DNA of 13,405 nt from JAVJPJ01 sp040217295 (GCA_964460185.1 CAYWTM010000096.1:1-13405); one strand, 5' to 3'; positions 1 through 7,605 are shown, counted from the stretch's first letter. Numbers and translations: made by a program. Notes: a model not told the origin generated them from the sequence alone.

Positions 1-1388
1 CCTGGGAAAACCCGATGTCGGCCCACGGGCTGATGCACATGGTGATCTCGAACGCGCATGCGGGTGATCCCTACAAGATCGACACGCTGTTCATGTACAT
101 GGCCAACATGGCGTGGAATTCGTCGATGAACACGCGCGGCGTCATCGAGATGCTGACCGACACCGACGACAGCGGCGAATATGTCATCCCGCGCATCATC
201 TATTCCGATGCCTACAGCTCGGAAATGGTGGCCTATGCCGACCTGATCTTGCCGGACACGACCTATCTGGAACGCCATGATTGCATCAGCTTGCTGGATC
301 GCCCGATCTGCGAGGCCGAGGCCGCCGCCGACGCGATCCGCTGGCCGGTGGTCGAACCCGACCGCGATGTGCGCGGGTTCCAGTCGGTGCTGTGCGACCT
401 GGGGGCGCGGCTGAACCTGCCCGGTTTCGTGAACGCGGATGGCAGCCAGAAATACGCCGATTACGCCGACTACATCGTCAACCACGAACGCAAGCCGGGG
501 ATCGGACCGTTGATGGGGTTCCGGGGCGACGGCTCGGATATCGGGCGGGGATCGCCGCATCCCGAGCAGCTGGAACGCTACGTCGACAACGGCGGGTTCT
601 GCGTCAGCCACATCCCGCAAGAGGCGCAGTTCTACAAACCGTGGAACATGGCCTACCAGGATTGGGCCGTGAACCTTGGCCTGTTCGACAGCCCGCAGCC
701 CTACCTGTTCAACCTCTATGTGGAACCCATGCGCCGGTTCCAGCGCGCCGCCGAAGGCCATGGCGACCGCCAGCCGCCCGAGCATCTGCGCGCGCGGGTC
801 CAGACCACCATGGATCCGCTGCCGATCTGGTATCCGCCGTTCGAAGATGACGCCGTGGATACCGAAACCTTTCCGGTTCACGCGCTGACGCAACGGCCCA
901 TGGCGATGTATCATTCATGGGGCACGCAAAACGCATGGCTGCGCCAGATCCACGGCCACAACCCCTTGTTCGTGCCGACCGGGATCTGGGAGGCGAACGG
1001 CTTTGCCGAAGGTGATTGGGCGCGCGTGACCTCGGCCCACGGGGCGATCACGGTGCCGGTGGCGCATATGGCGGCGCTGAACGAACACACGGTCTGGACA
1101 TGGAATGCCATCGGCAAGCGCAAGGGCGCCTGGGCGCTGGACGAGGATGCGCCCGAGGCCACCAAGGGGTTCTTGCTCAACCATCTCATACATGAACTCA
1201 TGCCGCCCAGGGGCGACGGGCTGCGCTGGTCGAACTCGGACCCGATCACCGGGCAGGCGGCATGGTTCGACCTGCGGGTGCGGATCGAAAAGGTGGAGGC
1301 GCCCACCGAGGCGCAACCGGAGTTTCCGCCGCTGACATCGCCGGTCGGCAAGGGCCCCGGGTCACTGGCGTGGAAGGTGGGGCGATGA
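1..1388 (+). CDS. soeA: Molybdopterin oxidoreductase catalytic subunit, SoeA-like (5' partial)
   Basis: This is the C-terminal 461 residues of a DMSO-reductase-superfamily molybdoenzyme; the first complete codon is at base 3 and the N-terminus, with any [4Fe-4S] motif, lies outside the window. Visible landmarks, numbered from the Met at base 15: the family-typical stretch AYADLILPDTTYLERHD (about 73-89), then a C-terminal molybdopterin-dinucleotide-binding domain from about residue 290 (TQRPMAMYHSWGTQNAWLRQ, then FAEGDWARVTSAHGAITVPV). The stop overlaps the hydrolase start (ATGA). A four-cluster ferredoxin subunit and a DmsC-type anchor follow, which is the SoeABC layout known from Allochromatium vinosum and assigned to sulfite oxidation in Roseobacters. 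By family knowledge it would oxidise sulfite to sulfate in the cytoplasm. The substrate is inferred from context; another DMSO/polysulfide-type substrate is possible. Family placement is firm, the soeA name less so. Confidence 0.8.
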   Translation, partial: WENPMSAHGLMHMVISNAHAGDPYKIDTLFMYMANMAWNSSMNTRGVIEMLTDTDDSGEYVIPRIIYSDAYSSEMVAYADLILPDTTYLERHDCISLLDRPICEAEAAADAIRWPVVEPDRDVRGFQSVLCDLGARLNLPGFVNADGSQKYADYADYIVNHERKPGIGPLMGFRGDGSDIGRGSPHPEQLERYVDNGGFCVSHIPQEAQFYKPWNMAYQDWAVNLGLFDSPQPYLFNLYVEPMRRFQRAAEGHGDRQPPEHLRARVQTTMDPLPIWYPPFEDDAVDTETFPVHALTQRPMAMYHSWGTQNAWLRQIHGHNPLFVPTGIWEANGFAEGDWARVTSAHGAITVPVAHMAALNEHTVWTWNAIGKRKGAWALDEDAPEATKGFLLNHLIHELMPPRGDGLRWSNSDPITGQAAWFDLRVRIEKVEAPTEAQPEFPPLTSPVGKGPGSLAWKVGR

Positions 1389-2221
1389 GCGCGGGATTCG
1401 TCACCAGCCGCGACGGCACCCGGCTTGCGTACCTGACAGCGGGCGATCCGGCCCTGCCGCCGATCGTGCTGATCCATGGGTGGGCACAATACCATGGCTG
1501 CTGGATCGACCTGATGGATCTTCTGGCCGATCGCCATCATCTTGTGGCCATCGACCTGCGCGGACATGGCGCGTCGGACAAGCCCGAGGACGAGGCCGCC
1601 TATACCGACACCGCCCTTTGGGGCGATGACGTGCACGCGGTGATCGAAGACCTGGGATTGATCCGGCCGGTCCTGGTCGGCTGGTCCTACGGGAGCCGGG
1701 TGATCGCGGCCTACCTGGCCACCCATGGGAATGACGATATCGCGGGTGTCGTTCTGACCGGCGGCATCCTTGCGATCGGATCGGCGCGCGAGGACTGGAT
1801 GGTCGGCACGACCAGTCCCGGGCTCGACCGCGACCTGTATACCGAGGACACCACCCGCCGTCTGGCCGCCACGGCGCGGTTCGTCGAGGCCTGCACGACC
1901 AAACCTTTGTCCCGGCAGGACTTCGCCGCGTATGTTGGTGCCAACATGCTGTGCCCCGCCCATGTCCGGCGCGCGCTGTTCGCCGCGAACGTCGATCTCA
2001 AACCCGCCTATGGGGCCATGACCTGCCCGGGTCTGGTGATACACGGCACGGCCGATACGGTGGTCACGCCGCGCACCGGCGAGATCGCCGCCGACCTGAT
2101 GCAACGGGGGCGATACCTGCCCTATGACGGCATCGGTCATGCCCCCTTCGTGGAAGACCCGGACCGATTCGAGAGCGACCTGCACGCCTTTGCCACATCC
2201 GTGACGGAGCCCGCCGCATGA
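1385..2221 (+). CDS. Alpha/beta-fold hydrolase embedded in the soe-like operon
   Basis: A 278-residue alpha/beta hydrolase, the usual length for a single-domain member with a cap. The ATG at 1385 overlaps the upstream stop. It gives a start a few residues before the first strand; the frame is open further upstream but that part lies within the oxidoreductase gene. Visible features: oxyanion HGW at 31-33, nucleophile elbow GWSYGS with Ser101, acid Asp224 in HGTADTVV, catalytic His252 in GIGHAPF. The triad is therefore complete. There is no signal peptide, so it should be cytoplasmic. Its stop overlaps the start of the ferredoxin subunit (ATGA), so it is probably translationally coupled on both sides. 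The substrate is unknown; related sequences are often labelled esterase, haloperoxidase-like or C-C hydrolase. The position between catalytic and electron-transfer subunits is unusual and suggests a role tied to the enzyme or its substrate supply, which is inference. Confidence 0.9.
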   Translation: MSAGFVTSRDGTRLAYLTAGDPALPPIVLIHGWAQYHGCWIDLMDLLADRHHLVAIDLRGHGASDKPEDEAAYTDTALWGDDVHAVIEDLGLIRPVLVGWSYGSRVIAAYLATHGNDDIAGVVLTGGILAIGSAREDWMVGTTSPGLDRDLYTEDTTRRLAATARFVEACTTKPLSRQDFAAYVGANMLCPAHVRRALFAANVDLKPAYGAMTCPGLVIHGTADTVVTPRTGEIAADLMQRGRYLPYDGIGHAPFVEDPDRFESDLHAFATSVTEPAA

Positions 2222-2973
2222 CCGCGCTGCCCAAGACGACCGACCGCAAGCTTGGCCTTGTCATCGATCTTGATACCTGTGTGGGCTGTCATGCCTGCGT
2301 GATCAGCTGCAAGGGCTGGAACACGGAAAATTACGGTGCGCCGCTGTCGGATCAGGACCCCTATGGCGCGGACCCGGTCGGCACCTTCCTGAACCGCGTT
2401 CACAGCTACGAGATCACCCCCGAAAGCGGCCCCGCGCAGCTGGTGCATTTCCCCAAGTCCTGCCTGCATTGCGAGGATGCGCCCTGTGTCACCGTCTGCC
2501 CCACGGGGGCCAGCTACAAGCGGCAGGATGACGGGATCGTCCTGGTCAACGAGACCTCGTGCATCGGCTGCGGCCTGTGCGCCTGGGCCTGCCCCTATGG
2601 CGCGCGGGAAATGGACGCGGTGGCCGGCGTGATGAAGAAATGCACCCTGTGCGTGGACCGGATCTACAACAAGAACCTGCCCGAGCAAGACCGGCAGCCC
2701 GCCTGCGTGCGCACCTGCCCGTCCAATGCGAGGCATTTCGGCGACCTGGGCGACCCGGACAGCGATGTGAGCCGCCTGGTGGCCGAGCGGGGCGGCATGG
2801 ACCTGATGCCCGAACAGGGCACCAGGCCGGTGAACAAGTATCTGCCGCCGCGCCCCAAACAGGATACCGCCCCCGCAGGCGAGGTCGATATCCTTGCCCC
2901 GTTCCTTGAACCGGTCGCCGACAGCCCGCAGGGGTTCCTGGGCTGGCTCGACCGCGCGCTGGAGAAGCTCTGA
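2218..2973 (+). CDS. soeB: 4Fe-4S ferredoxin-type electron-transfer subunit, SoeB/DmsB-like
   Basis: A 251-residue iron-sulfur subunit of the DmsB/NrfC type. Sixteen cysteines form four clusters: Cys21/24/27/31, Cys82/85/90/94, Cys115/118/121/125 and Cys142/145/163/167. This predicts four [4Fe-4S] centres passing electrons from the molybdenum subunit to the membrane anchor. No cysteine is missing or replaced. There is no signal peptide, consistent with a cytoplasmic-facing complex as proposed for Soe-type sulfite dehydrogenase. A roughly 40-residue tail after the last cluster ends in an amphipathic stretch (QGFLGWLDRALEKL). The ATG at 2218 overlaps the hydrolase stop, and the anchor gene starts one base after this stop. 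Family assignment is secure from the cysteine pattern. The Soe label depends on the operon and could be another DMSO-reductase-like complex. Confidence 0.88.
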   Translation: MTALPKTTDRKLGLVIDLDTCVGCHACVISCKGWNTENYGAPLSDQDPYGADPVGTFLNRVHSYEITPESGPAQLVHFPKSCLHCEDAPCVTVCPTGASYKRQDDGIVLVNETSCIGCGLCAWACPYGAREMDAVAGVMKKCTLCVDRIYNKNLPEQDRQPACVRTCPSNARHFGDLGDPDSDVSRLVAERGGMDLMPEQGTRPVNKYLPPRPKQDTAPAGEVDILAPFLEPVADSPQGFLGWLDRALEKL

Positions 2974-2974
2974 C

Positions 2975-3853
2975 ATGCATCCGGCCCCTTCGGTCATCGT
3001 GTTCACCACCCTGTCCGGCCTCGGGTTCGGCCTGTTGGTGTTTCTGGGCATCGGCCAGCCCGCCGTGACCGGGTGGGGCGCGTTCTGGTTTTTCCTGATC
3101 GCCTATGCGCTGGCGGTCGGCGGGCTTGCGGCTTCGACCTTTCACCTGGGTCATCCCGAGCGCGCGCTTCTGGCGTTTACCCAGTGGCGCACCAGTTGGT
3201 TGAGTCGCGAGGGATGGGCGGCCGTGGCGGCATTGGTCGTCATGGGGGTCTATGCCTTTGCCGCCGTGTTTTTCGGCACGCGCATCATGGTGTTGGGCTG
3301 GATTGGAGCCGGGTTGTCCCTGGCGACTGTCGGCACCACCGCGATGATCTACACGCAGCTGAAATCCGTGCCGCGCTGGAACCAGGTTCTGACGCCCCTG
3401 CATCTTGTTTCGCTGAGCCTTGCGGGCGGGGCGCTGATGGCGGGCCAGATCACCGAAACCGCTGTCTTGATGATCCTGGCCCTGATGCTGCAACTGGGTC
3501 ACTGGCAGGTGGGCGACAAACGCTTTGCCGAAGCGGGCCATACCATCGCCAGCGCCACGGGGCTGGGACGCCCCGGCCGTATTCGCGCCTTCGAGCCGCC
3601 GCACACCGGAAGCAATTACCTGCTGAAGGAAATGGTGCATGTGGTGGGCCGCAAGCACAGCCTGAAACTCCGCGCGATTGCGTTGGGCCTTGGTTATGTC
3701 GTGCCCATCACGCTGATCTTGTTGCCGGGGGCGGGCCACCTTTTGGGCGGGCTGGCGGTGCTGAGCCACGTGGCGGGTATCCTTGCGTCGCGCTGGTTGT
3801 TCTTTGCCGAGGCTGAACACGTGGTGGGCCTATACTACGGCGCGCGCGGCTAG
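2975..3853 (+). CDS. soeC: DmsC-type membrane anchor subunit, SoeC-like
   Basis: A 292-residue polytopic membrane protein of the DmsC/YnfH anchor type. About eight hydrophobic segments can be seen (roughly 5-27, 34-53, 80-99, 105-125, 138-158, 160-178, 231-252, 256-276), as expected for this family. The FHLGHPERALLAFTQWRTSW block (57-75), between helices 2 and 3, is typical of DmsC proteins. A charged loop at 180-230 separates helices 6 and 7. The ATG at 2975, one base after the ferredoxin stop, was chosen; an upstream in-frame ATG at 2894 would overlap soeB by 80 bases and add a non-hydrophobic arginine-rich leader. By family knowledge it anchors the A and B subunits to the inner membrane and hands electrons to quinone. 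It completes a three-subunit enzyme with the two upstream redox genes. Confidence 0.88.
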   Translation: MHPAPSVIVFTTLSGLGFGLLVFLGIGQPAVTGWGAFWFFLIAYALAVGGLAASTFHLGHPERALLAFTQWRTSWLSREGWAAVAALVVMGVYAFAAVFFGTRIMVLGWIGAGLSLATVGTTAMIYTQLKSVPRWNQVLTPLHLVSLSLAGGALMAGQITETAVLMILALMLQLGHWQVGDKRFAEAGHTIASATGLGRPGRIRAFEPPHTGSNYLLKEMVHVVGRKHSLKLRAIALGLGYVVPITLILLPGAGHLLGGLAVLSHVAGILASRWLFFAEAEHVVGLYYGARG

Positions 3854-3883
3854 ACCCCGCGCCTGACAGCAGGGGCAGACCGA

Positions 3884-4936
3884 ATGCCACAGATCATCGA
3901 AAACCCTTACCTGGGCCTGGGGATGCCGGGGATGCCGCACCTGCGCCCCCGTGCCGATGCCTCTGCGGTGGGGGCCTTGTTGGCGCATTGCCCCCGGCAC
4001 GCCCAGACGCCGCTTTCGACGCATCCCGGTCTGGCGGCGCTGTGCGGGGTCGAAACCGTGCATATCAAGGATGAACGCGGGCGCATGGGGTTGGGAAGCT
4101 TCAAGGCGCTTGGCGCGGCCTTCGCGATCGCGCACGCCGCTGGTGCCGCGCGCGGCGATGGCCCGTGGGACAGGGCCTTGCAGGGCCGGACCTATATCGC
4201 GGCCAGCGCGGGAAACCACGGTCTGTCGGTCGCGGCCGGTGCCGCCCTGTTCGGCGGGCGCGCGGTGATCTACCTGTCCGAAACAGTGCCCGAGACCTTT
4301 GCACAGCGCCTGCGCGCGAAAGGCGCGGACGTGGTGCGCCGGGGCGCCACCTACGAGGACAGCATGGACGCCGCCGCCCGCGACGCCGCGACACAAGGCT
4401 GGGCGCTGCTGTCCGACAGCACGTGGGACGGCTACACCGACCTGCCCATGCGCGTGATGGAGGGGTATCTGCAACTGGCCGACGAGGCCGCACGCCAGAT
4501 CCCGGCACCGCCCACCCATATCCTGTTGCAGGCGGGCGTGGGCGGCATGGCCGCCGCCGTCGCAGCTCATGCGCGGGCGAGCTGGGGGGATGCGCCCGCC
4601 ATCATCGTCGTCGAACCCGACGCGGCACCGGCCCTGTTCGACAGCATCCGCGCGGGCGCGTTGGTCACGGCGGAGGGGCCGGTGTCCGCCATGGGGCGGC
4701 TGGATTGCAAGACGCCGTCGCTGGTGGCGCTTGCGGGGCTTGCCCATGATGCGAACAGGTTCGTGACCCTCACCGAGGATGAGGCCGCAAGCGGCGTCAC
4801 CCGCCTGGCGGATCATGGTCTGGCGACCACGCCATCCGGCGGCGCGGGGCTGGCGGCCCTGATCGCGGGCTTGCCGGGCATCGGGCCGGATGCGCGGGTG
4901 CTGGCGATCCTCAGCGAAGGGTCCGAGACCGGGTGA
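3884..4936 (+). CDS. PLP-dependent lyase, diaminopropionate ammonia-lyase-like
   Basis: A 350-residue fold-type II PLP enzyme. Lys74 in GLGSFKALG matches the Schiff-base lysine of E. coli diaminopropionate ammonia-lyase (Lys77 in GLNAFKMLG). SAGNHG (108-113) and the phosphate loop QAGVGGMAAAV (216-226) are also seen. Aligned by eye to the E. coli protein from memory, catalytic Asp189 is kept as Asp178 (SDSTWDGY). Catalytic Asp120 (TDGNHG) is replaced by Ala109. The protein is about 45 residues shorter than the E. coli enzyme and stops soon after ILSEG. A purine-rich AGCAGGGGCAG precedes the ATG at 3884. It lies 30 bases after the anchor gene and is probably co-transcribed. The family catalyses alpha,beta-elimination to pyruvate and ammonia; the lost aspartate suggests a different substrate. 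A sulfonated amino acid fits the neighbours but is unproven. Confidence 0.82.
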   Translation: MPQIIENPYLGLGMPGMPHLRPRADASAVGALLAHCPRHAQTPLSTHPGLAALCGVETVHIKDERGRMGLGSFKALGAAFAIAHAAGAARGDGPWDRALQGRTYIAASAGNHGLSVAAGAALFGGRAVIYLSETVPETFAQRLRAKGADVVRRGATYEDSMDAAARDAATQGWALLSDSTWDGYTDLPMRVMEGYLQLADEAARQIPAPPTHILLQAGVGGMAAAVAAHARASWGDAPAIIVVEPDAAPALFDSIRAGALVTAEGPVSAMGRLDCKTPSLVALAGLAHDANRFVTLTEDEAASGVTRLADHGLATTPSGGAGLAALIAGLPGIGPDARVLAILSEGSETG

Positions 4937-4962
4937 GCCCCGCCGGCCGTGCCCGGACCTTT

Positions 4963-6225
4963 CTACCGATCCGGCCCGGACCAGTCGGAGGGCGGAACAT
5001 GGCGGCGGTGCATGCGCAGGGCCAGCCCCAGCGTGACACCGACACCGATCGCCACCGCAAGATCGGCGACCACCGTCAGAACCAGGGTCAGCAGCAACAA
5101 GAACTGATCGGACCGCCGTTGCGCAAGGTATCCGCGCCACTTGTGCGGCTCGCTCATGTTCCAGGCCGTCAGGATCAACAACCCGGCCAGCGCCGGCATG
5201 GCGAGATACCCCGCCATCGGGGCCGCCACCATCATCACGACCAGAATTGCCAAGGCATGCACGAGGCCCGCAACCGGCGTCTTGCCACCCGCGCGCACGT
5301 TGGTTGCGGTGCGCGCGATGGCCCCCGTCGCGGGCATGCCGCCGAACAGTGCCGATCCGATATTGGCCGCCCCCTGCGCCAGCAACTCGGCATTGGGCCG
5401 GTGGCGCCCCTCGATCATCCTGTCGGCGACCATGGCCGACAATAGGGATTCGACCCCGGCCAGGAACGCGATGACGAAGGCAGAGGGCAAAAGCTCGATC
5501 ATTCTGCCAAGGCTGATGTCGGGCAGCGCCGGCCAGGGCAGGGAATTGGGCAGCGTGCCAAATCGCGACCCGATCGTATCGACCGGCAAAGCCGCAAGCG
5601 CCACCACCGCCGAGGTCAGCGCCACTGCGACGATCAGGCCCGGAAACCTGGGAAAGGCGCGGCGCAACACGACGATCAGCACCATCGTCACCATGCCAAT
5701 CAGGGCGGCGGCACCCGAAACGGTGTCGCGAGCGGCCCAAAGAACCTCGATCTTGGCGATGAACTCTGCCGGTACATGGTCCGCCTGCAGGCCCAGAACA
5801 TCCTTGAATTGGCTGGTCGCGATAATGATCGCGATCCCGATGGTGAACCCGTTGATCACAGGTTCGGGCACTAGCGAGATCAGGTTTCCGGCACGAAAGA
5901 ACCCCGCCACCAGCAAGATCAGCCCAGCCATCATGGTTGCGATCACCAGCCCATCATAGCCATGTTCGGCGATCACCCCGAACACCACGACGATGAAGGC
6001 CCCGGTTGGCCCGCCGATCTGCACCCGGCTGCCCCCCAGCAGCGAGATCAGAAACCCCGCGACAATGGCCGTGACAAGCCCCTTGGCCGGGTCGGCCCCC
6101 GACGCGATCGCGATGGCAAGGCTCAGGGGCAGCGCCACCATCGCAACGGTCAGCCCGGCCAGGACATCCTGCACGAACAGGCTGCGCGAGTACCCCGGAA
6201 GCGTTGTCAGAATTTCAGGTTTCAT
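4963..6225 (-). CDS. SulP-family inorganic anion permease lacking a STAS domain
   Basis: A 420-residue SulP (SLC26-type) membrane transporter. Family marks are clear: GGPTGAF (71-77), FLAGVESLLSAMVADR (254-269), and PATGAIARTATNVRAGGKTP (298-317). The hydrophobic core runs from about 20 to 404, enough for the usual transport domain, and the chain ends 16 residues later in MHRRHVPPSDWSGPDR. The cytoplasmic STAS domain normally following in sulfate permeases is therefore absent, not merely divergent. The start is the ATG at 6225, just before the conserved core. A GTG at 6294 would add a 23-residue leader of unlike composition. The gene converges on the PLP-lyase gene with 26 bases between stops and no evident intrinsic terminator. 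Sulfate, bicarbonate or another anion could be the substrate. A link to sulfate made by the soe-like enzyme is only suggested by position. Confidence 0.88.
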   Translation of the reverse strand: MKPEILTTLPGYSRSLFVQDVLAGLTVAMVALPLSLAIAIASGADPAKGLVTAIVAGFLISLLGGSRVQIGGPTGAFIVVVFGVIAEHGYDGLVIATMMAGLILLVAGFFRAGNLISLVPEPVINGFTIGIAIIIATSQFKDVLGLQADHVPAEFIAKIEVLWAARDTVSGAAALIGMVTMVLIVVLRRAFPRFPGLIVAVALTSAVVALAALPVDTIGSRFGTLPNSLPWPALPDISLGRMIELLPSAFVIAFLAGVESLLSAMVADRMIEGRHRPNAELLAQGAANIGSALFGGMPATGAIARTATNVRAGGKTPVAGLVHALAILVVMMVAAPMAGYLAMPALAGLLILTAWNMSEPHKWRGYLAQRRSDQFLLLLTLVLTVVADLAVAIGVGVTLGLALRMHRRHVPPSDWSGPDR

Positions 6226-6313
6226 AGCGGGTTTGAAAAAGATGCGCGGTGCTGCGGCAACATCCCCAAGGCGACACGTTCCGCGACCGAGCACAAGGGA
6301 TATCGACCCTGTC

Positions 6314-6332
6314 TTGGGTTTGCCGAACCCAA
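6314..6332. other. Intergenic hairpin between tRNA-Pro and the SulP gene
   Basis: A perfect inverted repeat, TTGGGTT-TGCCG-AACCCAA, makes a 7-base-pair stem with a 5-base loop. It lies about 40 bases beyond the tRNA 3' end in the direction of tRNA transcription and about 90 bases before the SulP start. On the minus strand the stem is followed by GACAGG rather than a T-run, so it is not a textbook intrinsic terminator. It could still help end or process the tRNA transcript, or lie in the SulP leader. Confidence 0.4.
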
Positions 6333-6370
6333 AAGCGCCACACGATCCTTCGCCCTGGTGCTTGAAAAAC

Positions 6371-6447
6371 TGGTCGGAGTGAGAGGATTCGAACCTCCGA
6401 CCCCTGCCTCCCGAAGACAGTGCTCTACCAGGCTGAGCTACACTCCG
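6371..6447 (-). tRNA. tRNA-Pro (anticodon CGG), CCA encoded
   Basis: A complete 77-nucleotide tRNA folds on the minus strand. The acceptor stem is CGGAGTG with CACTCCG, then discriminator A and an encoded CCA. The D-arm is GCTCAGCCTGGTAGAGC. The anticodon stem CTGTC/GGCAG encloses the loop TTCGGGA, giving anticodon CGG (bases 6411-6413) for proline codon CCG. The T-arm has the usual GGTTCGAATCC. The C at position 1 and the A discriminator are normal for bacterial tRNA-Pro. It is flanked by a DMT permease gene upstream and the SulP gene downstream on the same strand. No duplicated tRNA 3' end was noticed in the window. Confidence 0.97.
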
Positions 6448-6503
6448 ACCGTGCCGCGCGGGATAGCCATTGCCGCAGGGCTTTGCAAGGGCCTTCCACC
6501 GGC

Positions 6504-7490
6504 TCAGGCGTCTTGGGTTTGGGTGTGAACGTCGCGTTGTTCATCGGTCAGGAACGTGCCCACCCGTGGCGCGGCGGGGGCGACCACGCGCGACCGGGTG
6601 CGCAGAACCGGCGTGTTGGCGGAGCCGCCGCCGCGATCCTCGCGGAACACGATGTAGATGCCGGACGCGACGATCACCGCCGTGCCTGCCAGCGTCTGCC
6701 ATGCCAGCGCCTCATCGAACAGCACGACCCCGAAAGCGGTGGCCCAGATGATCTGGGAATACTGCATCGGGGCAACCGTCGCCGCCGGTGCAAGGCGGTA
6801 GGCCCAGATCAGGCAGCTTGTCGCCACCAGCGCCAGCACCGCGATCACCGCCAGCGCCGCCATGTCCTGGCCCGGCATCGGCTGGTAGACAAAGGGCATT
6901 GCCGCGCCCATCAAGACGACATTGGCCATCATCGGGTAGAGGATCAGCACGACCGACCGTTCCTCTTGCCCGATCTTACGCACGATGACCGACCCAAAAG
7001 CACCAAAGATCGCGGCCACCAGCGCCGCCAGGTGCCCCAGCTCAAGCTGCGTGGTGCCGGGCCGCAACACGATCACCACCCCGAGCAGGCCGACCAGGAC
7101 TGCCAGACCGCGCCGGATGCCGACACGTTCGCCCAACATCGGGATGGCCATCAGGGTGATCAGAAGCGGCGAGGCGAACAAGATCGCGTAGACCTGCGCC
7201 AGTGGCAGTGCCGTGAACGCGTAGAAGGCACATACCGCCGTGATCACCACGGCCACCGTGCGCAGGCCCGTCCAAACGGGATACACCGGCCTGAGGTTCG
7301 ATGCCCGTTCATCCCGCATCAAGAGGAAGGTGACCAACGGAAACCCGAACAGAACGCTGAAGAACACGATCTGGAACGGCGAATAGCTGCCGCCGAGATA
7401 CTTGATGATCACGTCATGGGTCGCGAAAATTCCGAAGGCGGCAAGCGACAGCAGAACCCCGTTTCGTGTGTTTCCGGCGGTCGAGGTCAT
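6504..7490 (-). CDS. DMT-superfamily permease with two EamA domains
   Basis: A 328-residue inner-membrane permease of the drug/metabolite transporter superfamily. Two EamA repeats of about five helices each are visible (about 11-143 and 152-283). The first contains the family-typical run ALPLAQVYAILFASPLLITL followed by GERVG; the second has the matching MQYSQIIWATAFGVVLFDE. The chain ends in a hydrophilic tail of about 45 residues (284-328, rich in Arg, Thr and Pro), longer than usual for this family. The ATG at 7490 starts just before the first helix. No strong Shine-Dalgarno sequence is seen. The gene is 115 bases after the SDR gene and 56 bases before the tRNA on the same strand. Members export amino acids, purines, drugs or other metabolites; the sequence does not tell the substrate. 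Confidence 0.88.
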   Translation of the reverse strand: MTSTAGNTRNGVLLSLAAFGIFATHDVIIKYLGGSYSPFQIVFFSVLFGFPLVTFLLMRDERASNLRPVYPVWTGLRTVAVVITAVCAFYAFTALPLAQVYAILFASPLLITLMAIPMLGERVGIRRGLAVLVGLLGVVIVLRPGTTQLELGHLAALVAAIFGAFGSVIVRKIGQEERSVVLILYPMMANVVLMGAAMPFVYQPMPGQDMAALAVIAVLALVATSCLIWAYRLAPAATVAPMQYSQIIWATAFGVVLFDEALAWQTLAGTAVIVASGIYIVFREDRGGGSANTPVLRTRSRVVAPAAPRVGTFLTDEQRDVHTQTQDA

Positions 7491-7605
7491 ATGGTCAATC
7501 AGATCGTTGGGTCGGGTTCACCCCCACACAACGCGGATCGCCACCAAGGATCAAGAGACGATCGCGCAATCCTGCCTTGCATATGCGCCGCAGCGTTTCC
7601 GCATC

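Noticed and set aside
911..3820. Minus-strand open frames of over 300-420 codons opposite the soe-like operon
   Set aside because: They lie opposite genes with intact catalytic triads and cysteine clusters and show no recognisable protein features.
4937..4962. Bidirectional terminator between the PLP gene and sulP
   Set aside because: The short gap has GC-rich repeats in direct rather than inverted orientation and no T-run on either strand; no convincing hairpin could be drawn.
3830..5740. A 636-codon open frame on the minus strand across soeC's end, the PLP gene and part of sulP
   Set aside because: Its translation is Gly/Arg/His/Gln-rich with no domain, it runs antisense to a well-supported PLP enzyme, and it shares bases with the SulP gene in a wrong frame. 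Long antisense frames are common in GC-rich DNA.
6226..6294. GTG-initiated longer SulP form (start at 6294)
   Set aside because: The added residues are unlike the family N-terminus, no ribosome binding site precedes the GTG, and the ATG at 6225 gives the expected start just before the conserved core.
6371..6447. tRNA-Pro as an integration site for a mobile element
   Set aside because: No integrase gene and no repeated copy of the tRNA 3' end was seen in the window; flanking genes look like ordinary chromosomal genes.
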